A stretch of 64,000 bases of DNA from JABJGO01 sp963921245 (GTDB lineage: Bacteria; Pseudomonadota; Alphaproteobacteria; Rhodospirillales; Casp-alpha2), in NCBI GenBank assembly GCA_963921245.4, contig CAWUEY030000001.1, positions 186,001 through 250,000 on the forward strand, written 5' to 3'. Positions 27,022-35,659 of this stretch are shown one piece after another. Within the stretch, counting starts at the first letter, position 1; each line of letters begins with the position of its first letter. The position numbers were made by a program, and so were the translations under genes. Below the pieces are notes generated by a model. That model was not told where the DNA came from. It did no database searches and saw only the letters and a list, made by a program, of their open reading frames with translations.

Positions 27022-27869
27022 GTGGTGCAGTTAAATCAATCAAGAAAGTTTTCAAAAAGGCTGTAAAGGTCGTCAAGAAAGTCGCGCCGGTAGCATTGGC
27101 CGCCGCAGCGGTCTACTTCACTGCTGGCGCTGCTCTTGGCCATCCTGGTGCAGCCGGTGGCTGGTCCGGCGTGGTGAAAGGATGGATATCCAAAACAGGA
27201 GCGACGGGCATACTTGGAAATGTCCTTACCAGTGCAGTCACGCAAGCAGGTTATGGTGCCGTGATCGGAGGTGGTATAGCCGCCGTTACAGGGGAAGATA
27301 TCGGCAAAGGTGCATTGTACGGCGCCGCTGGTGGTGCCGCCACCGGTACCGCTACAGGCCTGTTGCAAGGTGCTGGTCCTGCTGTTGCATCTAATCCAGC
27401 GTCTCAGAGCACTCGGGTTGGTCCATCTCTGCATGGCAACTCGAAGGTGATTCAAGCCAGCACTGGTCCACAGATCGTAAATGCTTCAGGTGTCTCATCT
27501 CTTCAAGGTGGCTCTGTAGGTGATCGGTTGAGTGCTTGGGCTGGATCAGAAGCGGGAAGCAACATCATCGGAAATGTGGCTGGTGGATTGGCGAAGGGTG
27601 GCTTTGCATACGCCGGTTCTCTGGCTGAAGCAGAGGCGCTTGAAGAAGAGTCGCGCCTGGCTACATTGAGGGATCAAGCGTCCAGAGATGCTGTCTCGGC
27701 GAATTATAGTGGTTCTGGTTCTGGCTTGCTGACGGCGGCAAATCCAAACGTGCCGGTTGATTTTTCGGCTCCGAGTGCATCTGGCGTCACAACTCCCCCA
27801 ACACAAACATATACCCATACGATGTGGCGATATGACCCTGAACAGGGCCGTATTGTGAAGGTTCGGTAA
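27018..27869 (+). CDS. Phage internal virion/ejection protein, Gly-Ala-rich
   Basis: A 283-residue protein coupled to the GNAT gene by an ATGA overlap. It opens with a strongly basic amphipathic segment (KSIKKVFKKAVKVVKKVAP), then a hydrophobic Ala-rich helix (VALAAAAVYFTAGAALG) and long Gly/Ala-rich glycine-zipper stretches (YGAVIGGGIAAVTG, GALYGAAGGAATGTATGLL). This is the usual look of podovirus proteins that are ejected and form a channel through the cell envelope. No enzymatic motif is seen. Confidence 0.65.
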   Translation: MSGAVKSIKKVFKKAVKVVKKVAPVALAAAAVYFTAGAALGHPGAAGGWSGVVKGWISKTGATGILGNVLTSAVTQAGYGAVIGGGIAAVTGEDIGKGALYGAAGGAATGTATGLLQGAGPAVASNPASQSTRVGPSLHGNSKVIQASTGPQIVNASGVSSLQGGSVGDRLSAWAGSEAGSNIIGNVAGGLAKGGFAYAGSLAEAEALEEESRLATLRDQASRDAVSANYSGSGSGLLTAANPNVPVDFSAPSASGVTTPPTQTYTHTMWRYDPEQGRIVKVR

Positions 27870-27880
27870 GGGAACAAGCA

Positions 27881-28417
27881 ATGCAGAAAGGTCTCAATCG
27901 GCAGCCAGTAGCCCCGGAAGTTGACTACCAGGGCGAACCGAACGTTACACCAGAAGAGCAGGAAGTCTACGACATGGTTGTCGGCAATGCCTTGCAGATC
28001 ATCTACGAACCAAAAACAACGGACAATATCATCAAGCGGATTGCTGAAAGCGGTAACCCTGTTGAGGGTTTGGCAAATGTTGTTTTCATGGTTGTGTCAA
28101 CACTTGAGAAAAGCGCGCAACAGGCCAATCAGCAAATTCCTGAAGACGTTATGTTTCATGCAGGTGTGGAGATACTGGAAGAGCTTGCTGATCTTGTTAC
28201 CCGGGAGGGCGCTCACGAATTTACTGACGAAGAAATAGAGGCCGCTATGTTCATGGCTCTTGATCTTTACGGCCAAGAAAAGGATCAGTCCGGTCAGATC
28301 GATAAAGAGGCCGCAAAAGGTGAGCTTACTCAACTGGAGCAAGCTGACAAAGACGGCACAATCACAGAGCTTGTTCCTCAATTTGGAGAAGTCGTTAACG
28401 GAGGTCGTAATGGGTAG
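27881..28417 (+). CDS. Hypothetical phage virion-associated protein
   Basis: A 178-residue acidic protein with AGGGA 7 bp before the ATG. The sequence is mainly helical (EEQEVYDMVVGNALQIIYEP, NPVEGLANVVFMVVSTLEKS, ITELVPQFGEVVNGGRNG at the end). No named family is recognised. It lies in the ejection cassette and overlaps the next gene by 8 bp, so a structural or assembly role is likely. Confidence 0.6.
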   Translation: MQKGLNRQPVAPEVDYQGEPNVTPEEQEVYDMVVGNALQIIYEPKTTDNIIKRIAESGNPVEGLANVVFMVVSTLEKSAQQANQQIPEDVMFHAGVEILEELADLVTREGAHEFTDEEIEAAMFMALDLYGQEKDQSGQIDKEAAKGELTQLEQADKDGTITELVPQFGEVVNGGRNG

Positions 28418-29159
28418 AGGTCTTTTGTTTGCAGCTTCTGGTGTCGCTGAGGGTCTGAGTAACGCATTCCTGACAAAAGGAGCCGAGATGCGTGAGGCGC
28501 GTATTCGTGGCGAGGGATACGCTTTTCAGGCTGCACAGGGCGAGATCAATCGGGCACACGCGACCGCTGAAGCTGAGAAGTCGCGAGAGCACGCTACGAT
28601 ACTTGCCAATCAGAGCCATAAAAACTCTAAAGAGGTTGCCGGTATGCGTATGGCGAGCGCAGAGAAGATTGCCAAAACGGGCAATGACCTGACGCGTGAA
28701 GTGACCGCGGTGAAGGTCGCGGCAGACGCAGAGAACTTGCAGCTCAGGATTCGCGCTGAGAAAGAGGCTTTAGAGGCTCGAATCGCGGCGGATCAAAAAA
28801 ACATGACGGCCAAATTGAAAGCCTCAATTGAGGAGACAATCTTGAAACTGGAGAGTGCTGAACAGCAGCTTCAAGACAAGCTGGCAGTCACTGTCATTGA
28901 GGGTAAAAAGGATCGATCACAGAAAGAAGTCGACAGCCAAAGAGATTTCATTGGCGATGTTATGACCGGTCTCTATAGCGATGAGACAAAAGCCGGTCGT
29001 GCCATCTCAGCCGCTGAAAATCGTGGCTTATTGCCAGATGCGCCAGTAGCGGTACCTGAGGCTGCTGTTACAGCGTTGAAGCAGAATCCCGCTCTCAAGG
29101 ATCAGTTCATAGCCAAGTATGGCGAACGCGCATATCAGGTGGCAATGAACGGCGGTTGA
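28410..29159 (+). CDS. Phage coiled-coil internal virion protein
   Basis: A 249-residue product from ATG 28410, preceded by GGAGG. After a short hydrophobic start (GLLFAASGVAEGLSNAFL) it is almost all Ala/Glu/Lys coiled coil (RIRAEKEALEARIAADQ, KLKASIEETILKLESAEQQL), ending in a more globular tail. It resembles long helical inner-core proteins of podoviruses in composition only. It ends 3 bp before the polyvalent gene. Confidence 0.6.
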   Translation: MGRGLLFAASGVAEGLSNAFLTKGAEMREARIRGEGYAFQAAQGEINRAHATAEAEKSREHATILANQSHKNSKEVAGMRMASAEKIAKTGNDLTREVTAVKVAADAENLQLRIRAEKEALEARIAADQKNMTAKLKASIEETILKLESAEQQLQDKLAVTVIEGKKDRSQKEVDSQRDFIGDVMTGLYSDETKAGRAISAAENRGLLPDAPVAVPEAAVTALKQNPALKDQFIAKYGERAYQVAMNGG

Positions 29160-31410
29160 TGGATGTCCAACTACTTTGACCGGTTTGACGAGCCCAAACA
29201 GGGAGGCTCGACGAACTACTTCGACCAATTTGACGAACCAGTGGATACTACTGCTGTTACTGAGTCAGATAATACATATTTCGGCAATATTGCTCGTGGC
29301 GCTGGCGAAAGATTCTTCGATCTCGTTGGAGGCGTGACGCGGTTTGCTGGAGAAACCGGCGATACTGTCGGTGATTTTATGGCCAAGAATCTTGGTGATT
29401 TGGTCTATCACGAAGACGGCTCCATTGAATGGGCTGTTCCCCCGCAGAAAATGCTGAATCAGGAAAGCCCACTTCTACGCTTTGCCCGTGATTTCGAAAA
29501 TGTTGATCTCGGATACAATGAAGAGCAGGCCACGGCTTGGGAAGAGGTGAAAAGCGCCCCGCTGTCCAACGTGCTTCCGTTTGCGCTGGAACAGGGCCTG
29601 ATATCTACTGCTGACATGGTCTTCGCTGTTCGCGCCTTGCCGGGCTATATTGCGGCGCGGATTGGTGAGATCGGCCAAAAAAGAGCGCAGAATGACGGTC
29701 GGCAGAATGCGACGATGGAAGATTTTCTGGCCGTGTCGCCTGCTGCTGTTGGCGCGGCGTTTCTGGAAAGGCTGGGAGCCAAGGGTATTCTTGGCATTGA
29801 TCAGGCTTTGGTACAGAGCGGCAAAGAGCTTGGAACGGAAGCCGCGAAAGCCGGGGCAAAAGAGGCTAGCACGGAATTCCTGCAAGAGGGCATGGAAGGT
29901 ACGGCTGAAACTCTGGGCACGGAAACCGGCTTTAGCGCTCTGGATGTGCTCGACAGGGCATTTGCCGGTGCAGTTGGTGGGGGCGTGTTTGGTGGTAGCG
30001 CACGAGGTGTTACTGGCGGCATTGAACTAGCGACCAGCACAAAGGTGTTTGGTGAAAGCAAAACAGATGCTGTAGACGCTGCTATTGATGCGCTGAGTCC
30101 ATCTGACCAGCCCGGAATCAGAGAAAGCGCTGAACCGGCATCATTGACTGAGGGTGATATTGCCTCACCAATTCCAAATGGGGTGATCGCTAAAGGCAAA
30201 GCCGCTATTGCGAATGTTGAGGCGAAGCAGCAAGCGGACGCTAATCTATCAGAGTCTGACCTCCCAACAATCGGCACAGATGTCGTGGTCGACTTCGGAG
30301 AGGATGGCGGCAGCAAAGATGGTGTCGTTGTAGATTCATTCTCCCAGCTTGATCCGCTTGATCCTTCGAAAACAGAGCCAGGTATCGTTGTTGAATTTGC
30401 TGACGGGCGGCGATTGCGTCAGTCGGCCTCGGTTCTTGCATCTACTGGCGTCACAATTACGCCGAAACCCACGAAGTCCACTTTAGAGCCCACAGAGAGC
30501 GACACAGAGCCGCCGCCTGACTCAGGACCCTTTGATCAAAACATACCCGAGTCACGCATTGCGGATGAGTCTCAAGAGCCGATTTTAGAGGATTCGGTGC
30601 CGAATGTTCACTCAGTGAACTTTGGCAGTAATACCCAGCAAAAAACCATCTTGAATCGTGCGAAACGAAAACTTGAGAAGCAATTCCCGGGCAGAGTGGT
30701 GGTCGCGGGCCGAACTCTCAAGGTCCGTGACGGTAGCCGTGATGAAAATGCAGCCGCTGCTGAGGAGATCGCCCGGCAGATACAATTCAGCATTGCGCGT
30801 TCAGAAGCGGCGAGAAAACGCGGGGGCCCCAAGCGTAAAGGCGATAAGGGGTTACTTGGGTGGGTATCTCGTAACGGCGGCATTATTGACAGCGGTGGGG
30901 AGTTGGCCGCGAAAGATTTCGACAAATGGCACTTCGACAAGCCTGGCATGGGCAAGCTCGTTAAGGCACCTGTCGATGTAAATCAGGGATATTTTACCAG
31001 TCCCTCAACTATCAATCCCAACATTGAGAACGGGTGGGAACGTATGTTCGAAAAAGCCGTAGATGCGGATTTTTTCCCTGAGTTGATTGGTCAGGACATA
31101 CGGCAACTGGATGCCCGTGAAATGATGCTTGCCAAGATGGATGCGGAGAATCGTGCTGACGGCATCGTTCATGATGATGTTGATATAGAGGATGAAAACC
31201 AGAGTCAGTATGAGTCCCAATTCGAGAGTCAAGAAGACAGGGAGCGATTTGAATCACTGGTTGCTGATTACGAAGAGATTTTATCATTAGATAAACCGAT
31301 AAGACATAAGTACGATCGGATTGTGCGGATTAAGGCTGAACATCTTGAGCCTGAAGAGATTTACAATGCGGGCAAACCGATTACTTATGAAGAATTCGAA
31401 AGGCTGAACG

Positions 31411-31692
31411 ATGAAATCGATGAAGCAGATGTCCGCCGCTCTGGAGAAATGGTCGAAGGATCCGACGTTGCCGAAACACGCCAGAGAGGGGGCGAGGGAA
31501 GTAGTGGAAATGTATCGCGAAGTGCAATCTCTCAGGAATCTGGCCAAGACCTCGGACCGACAATCCAAGATCAGAGTTCTGGAGAATTGGTCGAAGGATA
31601 CGACGTTGCCGAAACAGTTTCGACTGAAGGCAAAATCGCTCGCCAATCAGATGAAGAGGAAAGCCGCGATGCTAGGGACTCTCAAGAAGTAG
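31411..31692 (+). CDS. Nested out-of-frame ORF A, candidate overprinted gene
   Basis: A 93-codon frame, +1 relative to the polyvalent gene, with AAAGG 7 bp before its ATG. It encodes a basic helical protein with an internal repeat (LEKWSKDPTLPKHAREGARE and LENWSKDTTLPKQFRLKAKS). In the same stretch the main frame is low-complexity (SGEMVEGSDVAETRQRGG), so the nested frame is the more protein-like of the two. No family recognised. It could be a chance frame, or the older coding frame with the linker overprinted on it. Confidence 0.5.
   Translation: MKSMKQMSAALEKWSKDPTLPKHAREGAREVVEMYREVQSLRNLAKTSDRQSKIRVLENWSKDTTLPKQFRLKAKSLANQMKRKAAMLGTLKK
31440..31616 (+). repeat. Pair of 39-bp direct repeats in the dual-frame region
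   Basis: Copies at 31440-31478 and 31578-31616 (start TCTGGAGAA) agree at 37 of 39 positions. They produce a repeated SGE-VEG-DVAET block in the polyvalent frame and a repeated WSKD-TLPK block in the nested frame. Both differences change the amino acid in both frames. Confidence 0.85.
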
Positions 31693-31752
31693 GTATCGAA
31701 ACTGGTACTCCGCCACAGACAGCGGCACAGTCCAGTATTGAAGGAGCACAAG

Positions 31753-32103
31753 ATGTATCAGGTAGCAACGTCAGTTTGGAATCAGATCGCGCAGGAGCAA
31801 CCTCTGGTGACCAAATTCGCACAGACGGTGTTCCCGCTTCCCCAAGAGAAGATGTTCGAGAAGCTGGATCAGACAGCGAACAGGCTACGACACGTGACGC
31901 CGAGCGTTCAACTGGCCTATTTGCAAATGATGCCGCTTCTGAAGGAGAACGAGGCGATATCGAAGTTCGTACAAGACAATCCGCACCTGGCGGACGCGCT
32001 GCCGAACGTAACGAGCGCGGGGGAAGCGGTAACGATGGCAACGCAGGAACACAGGCTGAGTCAGCAAGAGCAGGATCAGCTACTAACCCTGCTGATCAAG
32101 TAA
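31753..32103 (+). CDS. Nested out-of-frame ORF B with strong ribosome binding site
   Basis: A 116-codon frame, +1 relative to the polyvalent gene and in the same frame as the nested ORF that ends at 31692. AAGGAG lies 6 bp before its ATG, a near-ideal Shine-Dalgarno site. The product looks like a real globular helical protein with aromatic and hydrophobic residues in good order (MYQVATSVWNQIAQEQPLVT, VQLAYLQMMPLLKENEAISK, PHLADALPNVTSAGEAVTMA). The main frame over the same bases is disordered-type Ser/Gly/Glu/Arg sequence. It closes just before the helicase domain begins. Function unknown. Confidence 0.6.
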   Translation: MYQVATSVWNQIAQEQPLVTKFAQTVFPLPQEKMFEKLDQTANRLRHVTPSVQLAYLQMMPLLKENEAISKFVQDNPHLADALPNVTSAGEAVTMATQEHRLSQQEQDQLLTLLIK

Positions 32104-33735
32104 GCAAGAGACCAGAGTTAGATGAAGCGTTGCCGCAGCTTCATGCAGAGCAGCGGAATGATGTGCTGTTTGCTGAAGAACGTTTTGAAAAAGGCAGTGG
32201 TGTTCTGTTCACCAACGGCACTGGAACGGGCAAAACCTTCACCGGCATGGGTATTATCAAGCGTTTTGTGGACGCCGGTAAAAAGAACATTCTGGTTCTG
32301 ACACCTTCGCAGCCGATCAATAACGCATGGGTTAACACAGATCGTAAATCGTTTAACACCGGGATGAGTATTCTGAGTGACACCAAAACCGCCAGTGAGG
32401 GCGTGGTGATCACAACATACGCCAACCTTGCAAACAATCCCTACCTTGCTGGTCGAGAATGGGACTTGGTTGTTGCTGATGAATCGCACTCTCTGTTGCA
32501 AAATGCTTCAGGTGAAGCCACTACCAACCTCGACAATTTCCGCGCCATATCCAATCACAGACGCGGACACCTTGAAAAAGGAAAGATGCTTGAACCCGAA
32601 CTTTGGATTGAGGTTCGCAAACTTGAGGGCGAAGTGGAATCGATGCGCAAGCAGGTTATTGACGCCGCCAATGGCCGTATTCCCGTGTCCGAAGAAAGTA
32701 TAAACGAGTGGATTGAGCAACGCACCGGCCTTGAGCAAATCTTTGTGGAGCGGCGCGGTGAACTGCGTGAAAAGGGGCAGGCAAACGTCAAGAAATTTGA
32801 TCTCGAAAACAAACCGCTCCCAAAGGTCACCTTCCTATCCGCGACGCCTTTCGCATACGACAAGACTGTGGATTATGCCGAGGGATATCTGTTCGATTAT
32901 CCGGTTGTTGAGGACTCACAAGGCTATAACGCGGCGGATGGCCAGCAGTAATTCATGATCCAGCACTTTGGCTACAGTATGAAGTACAACAAGCTGACGC
33001 GACCTGACAGTGCCGTTGAAAATGAATTGATGGAACGCGGTTTCCATCAGTGGATGCGGGAACAAAAAGTCCTGTCTGGCCGTGTTTTGACAGTAGACAA
33101 GGACTATGATCGCAAATTCCATCTGGTTCAGGATGGTGTGGGCAATCAGATCGATCAGGCACTTGGCTGGCTTTCGGAAACCGCCAACGGTAAATATAAT
33201 CCGCTTCGCGATCTGATCATGAAGCGGTTCGATTATGTTTCCCGAATGCGTCTTCTTGAAGCGCTGAAAGCACACCACGCTGTGCCAATCATTGAGAAGC
33301 ATATTTCCTTGGGCAGAAAGGTTGTCCTGTTCCACAACTTCATTGATGGCGGTGGCTTTAATCCTTTCAGCTTCGATGAGTCATGGAACTCTGTGGTGAT
33401 TGTCAACAATCGTGATCGAGACACACAGGTCAAGGTACGCGAACTGCACCGAGAGTTTGTCGCGGCAAACTCTTATGTACGCGATATGGACTTCAAGAAA
33501 CTGGGTTCGCCTATTGAAACGATCTCCAAGGCGTTTCCTGACGTACTTGTTTTTAATGGCAAAACACCGGTGAAGCGAAAGAATGAGTACATTGAGCGGT
33601 TTAATCTGGACAAAACAAAGGACGCCAGCCTGATTGATAGAAGCGCTGACATCATTGTTATCCAATCTGACGCAGGACAGGCTGGAATCAGCGCTCACGA
33701 CACTACCGGCGCTCACCAGCGCGTCCTGTAATAAA

Positions 33736-33942
33736 ATGATTGATCCAACACCAAATGAAATTGCGGCTTCCATGAGTGGCTTTGCTGCTTCGTGGGAGTA
33801 CGCGTCCAGCATTGGCAAAACTGATTTATCTCAGTTTTCACAAGAAGAGGCGCAGCAGTTCTCTCTCTGCTTTGCACGCTTTTACACCGATACGTTAGCA
33901 GCGTATTGCAGACCGCCCATGCCAGGTGGAGGAAAGCAATGA
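33736..33942 (+). CDS. Hypothetical small phage protein
   Basis: A 68-residue frame starting just after the truncated end of the polyvalent gene, with no clear ribosome binding site. The sequence is helical with aromatic residues (AASMSGFAASWEYASSIGK, QFSLCFARFYTDTLAAYC) and ends PPMPGGGKQ. Its stop overlaps the next ATG as ATGA. It may be a newly exposed or remnant gene; no family recognised. Confidence 0.45.
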   Translation: MIDPTPNEIAASMSGFAASWEYASSIGKTDLSQFSQEEAQQFSLCFARFYTDTLAAYCRPPMPGGGKQ

Positions 33943-34124
33943 CAGACGAACCTTGGCTGACAACAGAGGACGTTGCAAAACGGTTCAAGCTGAAGACAGC
34001 AACCATTGCGAAATGGCGCCAAAATGGCAAAGGCCCGCGATGGAGCGTGCTGGAAGGCAGTGTTCGCTACAACATCAACGACATCGAACAATATGAGAGT
34101 GAGAACAATGGACGGAGCGAGTGA
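33939..34124 (+). CDS. HTH DNA-binding protein (MerR/excisionase-like)
   Basis: A 61-residue winged-helix protein of the HTH_17 type: WLTTEDVAKRFKLKTATIAK is the helix-turn-helix and WSVLEGSVRYNINDIEQYE the wing. Such proteins act as excisionases or small phage regulators. GGAGGAAAGC lies upstream; the start overlaps the previous stop (ATGA), and the 3' end overlaps the next gene by 17 bp. Confidence 0.75.
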   Translation: MTDEPWLTTEDVAKRFKLKTATIAKWRQNGKGPRWSVLEGSVRYNINDIEQYESENNGRSE

Positions 34125-34293
34125 TACGGGCGCTGCGATGAACACGCAGCAAGCTCAGAAAACAGCGAAAGAAAACATGCTCAACAGAGTTAATAGGCAT
34201 TGTTCGAGGGATACACAAAGACGCAATCAAGCCGCACTAGAACAATTGCCCATTATGGCACAAACGTCACTGATGGAAACCAGGTTGGGATGA
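34108..34293 (+). CDS. Hypothetical small phage protein
   Basis: A 61-residue frame from ATG 34108 (a second ATG at 34138), overlapping both neighbours. It is Gln/Asn/Arg-rich (MNTQQAQKTAKENMLNRVNR, RDTQRRNQAALEQLPIMA) and helical. No family recognised. It belongs to the overlapping regulator-integrase cluster; the ATGA overlap with the next gene supports translation. Confidence 0.45.
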   Translation: MDGASDTGAAMNTQQAQKTAKENMLNRVNRHCSRDTQRRNQAALEQLPIMAQTSLMETRLG

Positions 34294-34562
34294 TTCCTCG
34301 TCTCATCACAAGAAAGGCAGCTGCGGAGTATACGGGCATGAGCCCGGATAGCTTTGATTTGCGTGTATCGGAAGATGTCTTTCCGAAGCCTATCATGATG
34401 GGGAAACGTAAGGTTTGGGATATAAGATCAATCGACCACAGAATTGATATTATGAGCGGATTGGCTAATCATGATATAACAATGCACGAAGAATCACCTG
34501 TCGAATTTAGAGAGAGAGTTCGTGGCATCATCAAACAAAAACGAGGGCGTCGTGAAGCTTAA
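34290..34562 (+). CDS. AlpA-like HTH protein, possible excisionase
   Basis: A 90-residue DNA-binding protein starting at ATG 34290 in an ATGA overlap. It has the pattern LITRKAAAEYTGMSPDSFDL, VFPKPIMMGKRKVWDIRSID of AlpA/excisionase proteins that sit beside integrases and guide excision. It overlaps the integrase start by 41 bp, as is common in xis-int pairs. Confidence 0.75.
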   Translation: MIPRLITRKAAAEYTGMSPDSFDLRVSEDVFPKPIMMGKRKVWDIRSIDHRIDIMSGLANHDITMHEESPVEFRERVRGIIKQKRGRREA

Positions 34563-35625
34563 ATACATTAAGCTAGAACGCGATTACTGGTACTATCGCA
34601 GAGGCGCATTTCGCAGGAAGCTACGCGGTAAGCCTGGCGATCCAAATTTCATGGTGGATTACGCTCAGGCACACGCGGAGTACGAAGCGCCGGGAAAGCC
34701 TGTAAAGACCGCTGATCAAATTATTGTGGAACGCACATTCCGCTCTATTGCTGTTCCCTATTATGCATCACAAGAGTTTTTAGGATTGGCGGCTGAGACG
34801 CAAAGACAGTATCGCAGGTACGGAGACTTTGCTTGTGAAGTATTCGGCGGGAAGGATGAGAGAGATATCAAAATGAGTCTTGTTCTTTCTGTTCGCGATG
34901 AAATGGATGATCGGCCAGCGGCGGCCAATGAATTCTGTAAGGTTGTAAGAATCATATTCGGTTGGGGCTTGCCGCGTGATCTGGCTAGTCACAACCCTGC
35001 TGATTTCCGAGGAACATCCGTCAAGAAACTCAAGGGTGGAGAATGGCTTCCGTGGCCTGAAGAGGCGCTTACATACTTCTTGGAAAACACGCAGCGTGCT
35101 GTTCGCGAGGTTATGTTGAATTGCCTCTTCACCGGCCAGCGCATCAGTGATGTGATCGCAATGATGAAGTCACACATAAGGCACTATGAACCACTCAACA
35201 AGCTATATGTTAAGCAAAAGAAAACCGGCAAGGAGTTACTGATTCCTCTCCACGAGGATTTTCAGGCTGTATTGGACGAAATCGACAATGACTCTACTCA
35301 CTTGCATGTTTCGCGCAAAGGCACTGTATGGACTTATGACAATTGGTACTCGACATTCTGTCGTGAGAAAGAGCGTCTGGGCGTTACCAAGTACGTCATA
35401 CACGGCCTCAGGAAGAACGCCGTGATCAGACTCCTGCTCGCTGGATGCACGACACAGGAGGCTGGATCGATCACCGGGCAGACCGACGAGATCGTATCTT
35501 ACTACGCTCGCAAGATCGACCAAGAGAAGCTTGTGGACACCGCCATGAAACGCCTATCGGATTGGACAAATAAAGAACAAAACTCTGGATCAAAAGTGGT
35601 GAATCTCAGAAGTGGTGAAAATTAA
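34522..35625 (+). CDS. Tyrosine recombinase (phage integrase)
   Basis: Site-specific recombinase of 367 residues, started at GTG 34522 with GAGAGAG upstream. The N-terminal part binds arm DNA; the catalytic part shows Arg207 in TGQRISD, the beta-hairpin Lys region KQKKTGKELLIPL, His294 and Arg297 in HGLRKNA, and a nucleophile Tyr327/328 in IVSYYARK. The second His/Trp position appears to be Gln (ITGQTDE). It would integrate or excise this island. It ends 34 bp from the convergent atpF stop, so the att site may lie at the 3' end of atpF or in the short gap. Confidence 0.88.
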   Translation: MASSNKNEGVVKLKYIKLERDYWYYRRGAFRRKLRGKPGDPNFMVDYAQAHAEYEAPGKPVKTADQIIVERTFRSIAVPYYASQEFLGLAAETQRQYRRYGDFACEVFGGKDERDIKMSLVLSVRDEMDDRPAAANEFCKVVRIIFGWGLPRDLASHNPADFRGTSVKKLKGGEWLPWPEEALTYFLENTQRAVREVMLNCLFTGQRISDVIAMMKSHIRHYEPLNKLYVKQKKTGKELLIPLHEDFQAVLDEIDNDSTHLHVSRKGTVWTYDNWYSTFCREKERLGVTKYVIHGLRKNAVIRLLLAGCTTQEAGSITGQTDEIVSYYARKIDQEKLVDTAMKRLSDWTNKEQNSGSKVVNLRSGEN

Positions 35626-35659
35626 GGCTTAAGTTATTGATTTTATTATATCCATGGTA

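Larger units (their letters stand above)
29163..33731 (+). pseudogene. Phage polyvalent protein with SF2 helicase domain, disrupted
   Basis: A huge virion-type polyprotein. The N-terminus repeats NYFDRFDEP and NYFDQFDEP, a motif I recall at the starts of phage megaproteins. A helical region, several low-complexity Ser/Glu/Asp linkers and a C-terminal SF2 helicase follow. Walker A is TNGTGTGKTFTG, motif II ADESHS, motif III LSATPF. An in-frame TAA at 32949-32951 interrupts it (DGQQ-stop-FMIQHFGY) and the same frame continues to 33731. It ends after HDTTGAHQRVL, before motif VI, so the helicase is incomplete. Intact relatives are thought to be injected with the DNA to protect it. Two nested out-of-frame ORFs lie inside. 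Confidence 0.8.
24107..35625. mobile_element. Decayed prophage or phage-derived island (approximate limits)
   Basis: The segment between rnhB and atpF is AT-richer than its flanks and carries tightly packed or overlapping genes of phage type. It has ejection/internal virion proteins (25853-29159), a polyvalent helicase megaprotein (29163-33731, broken), HTH/excisionase proteins (33939-34562) and a tyrosine recombinase (34522-35625) at the right edge. Terminase, portal, capsid, tail tube and replication genes are missing. No att duplication was found by eye, so both limits are estimates; the left limit could instead lie near 25.8 kb. Confidence 0.75.
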
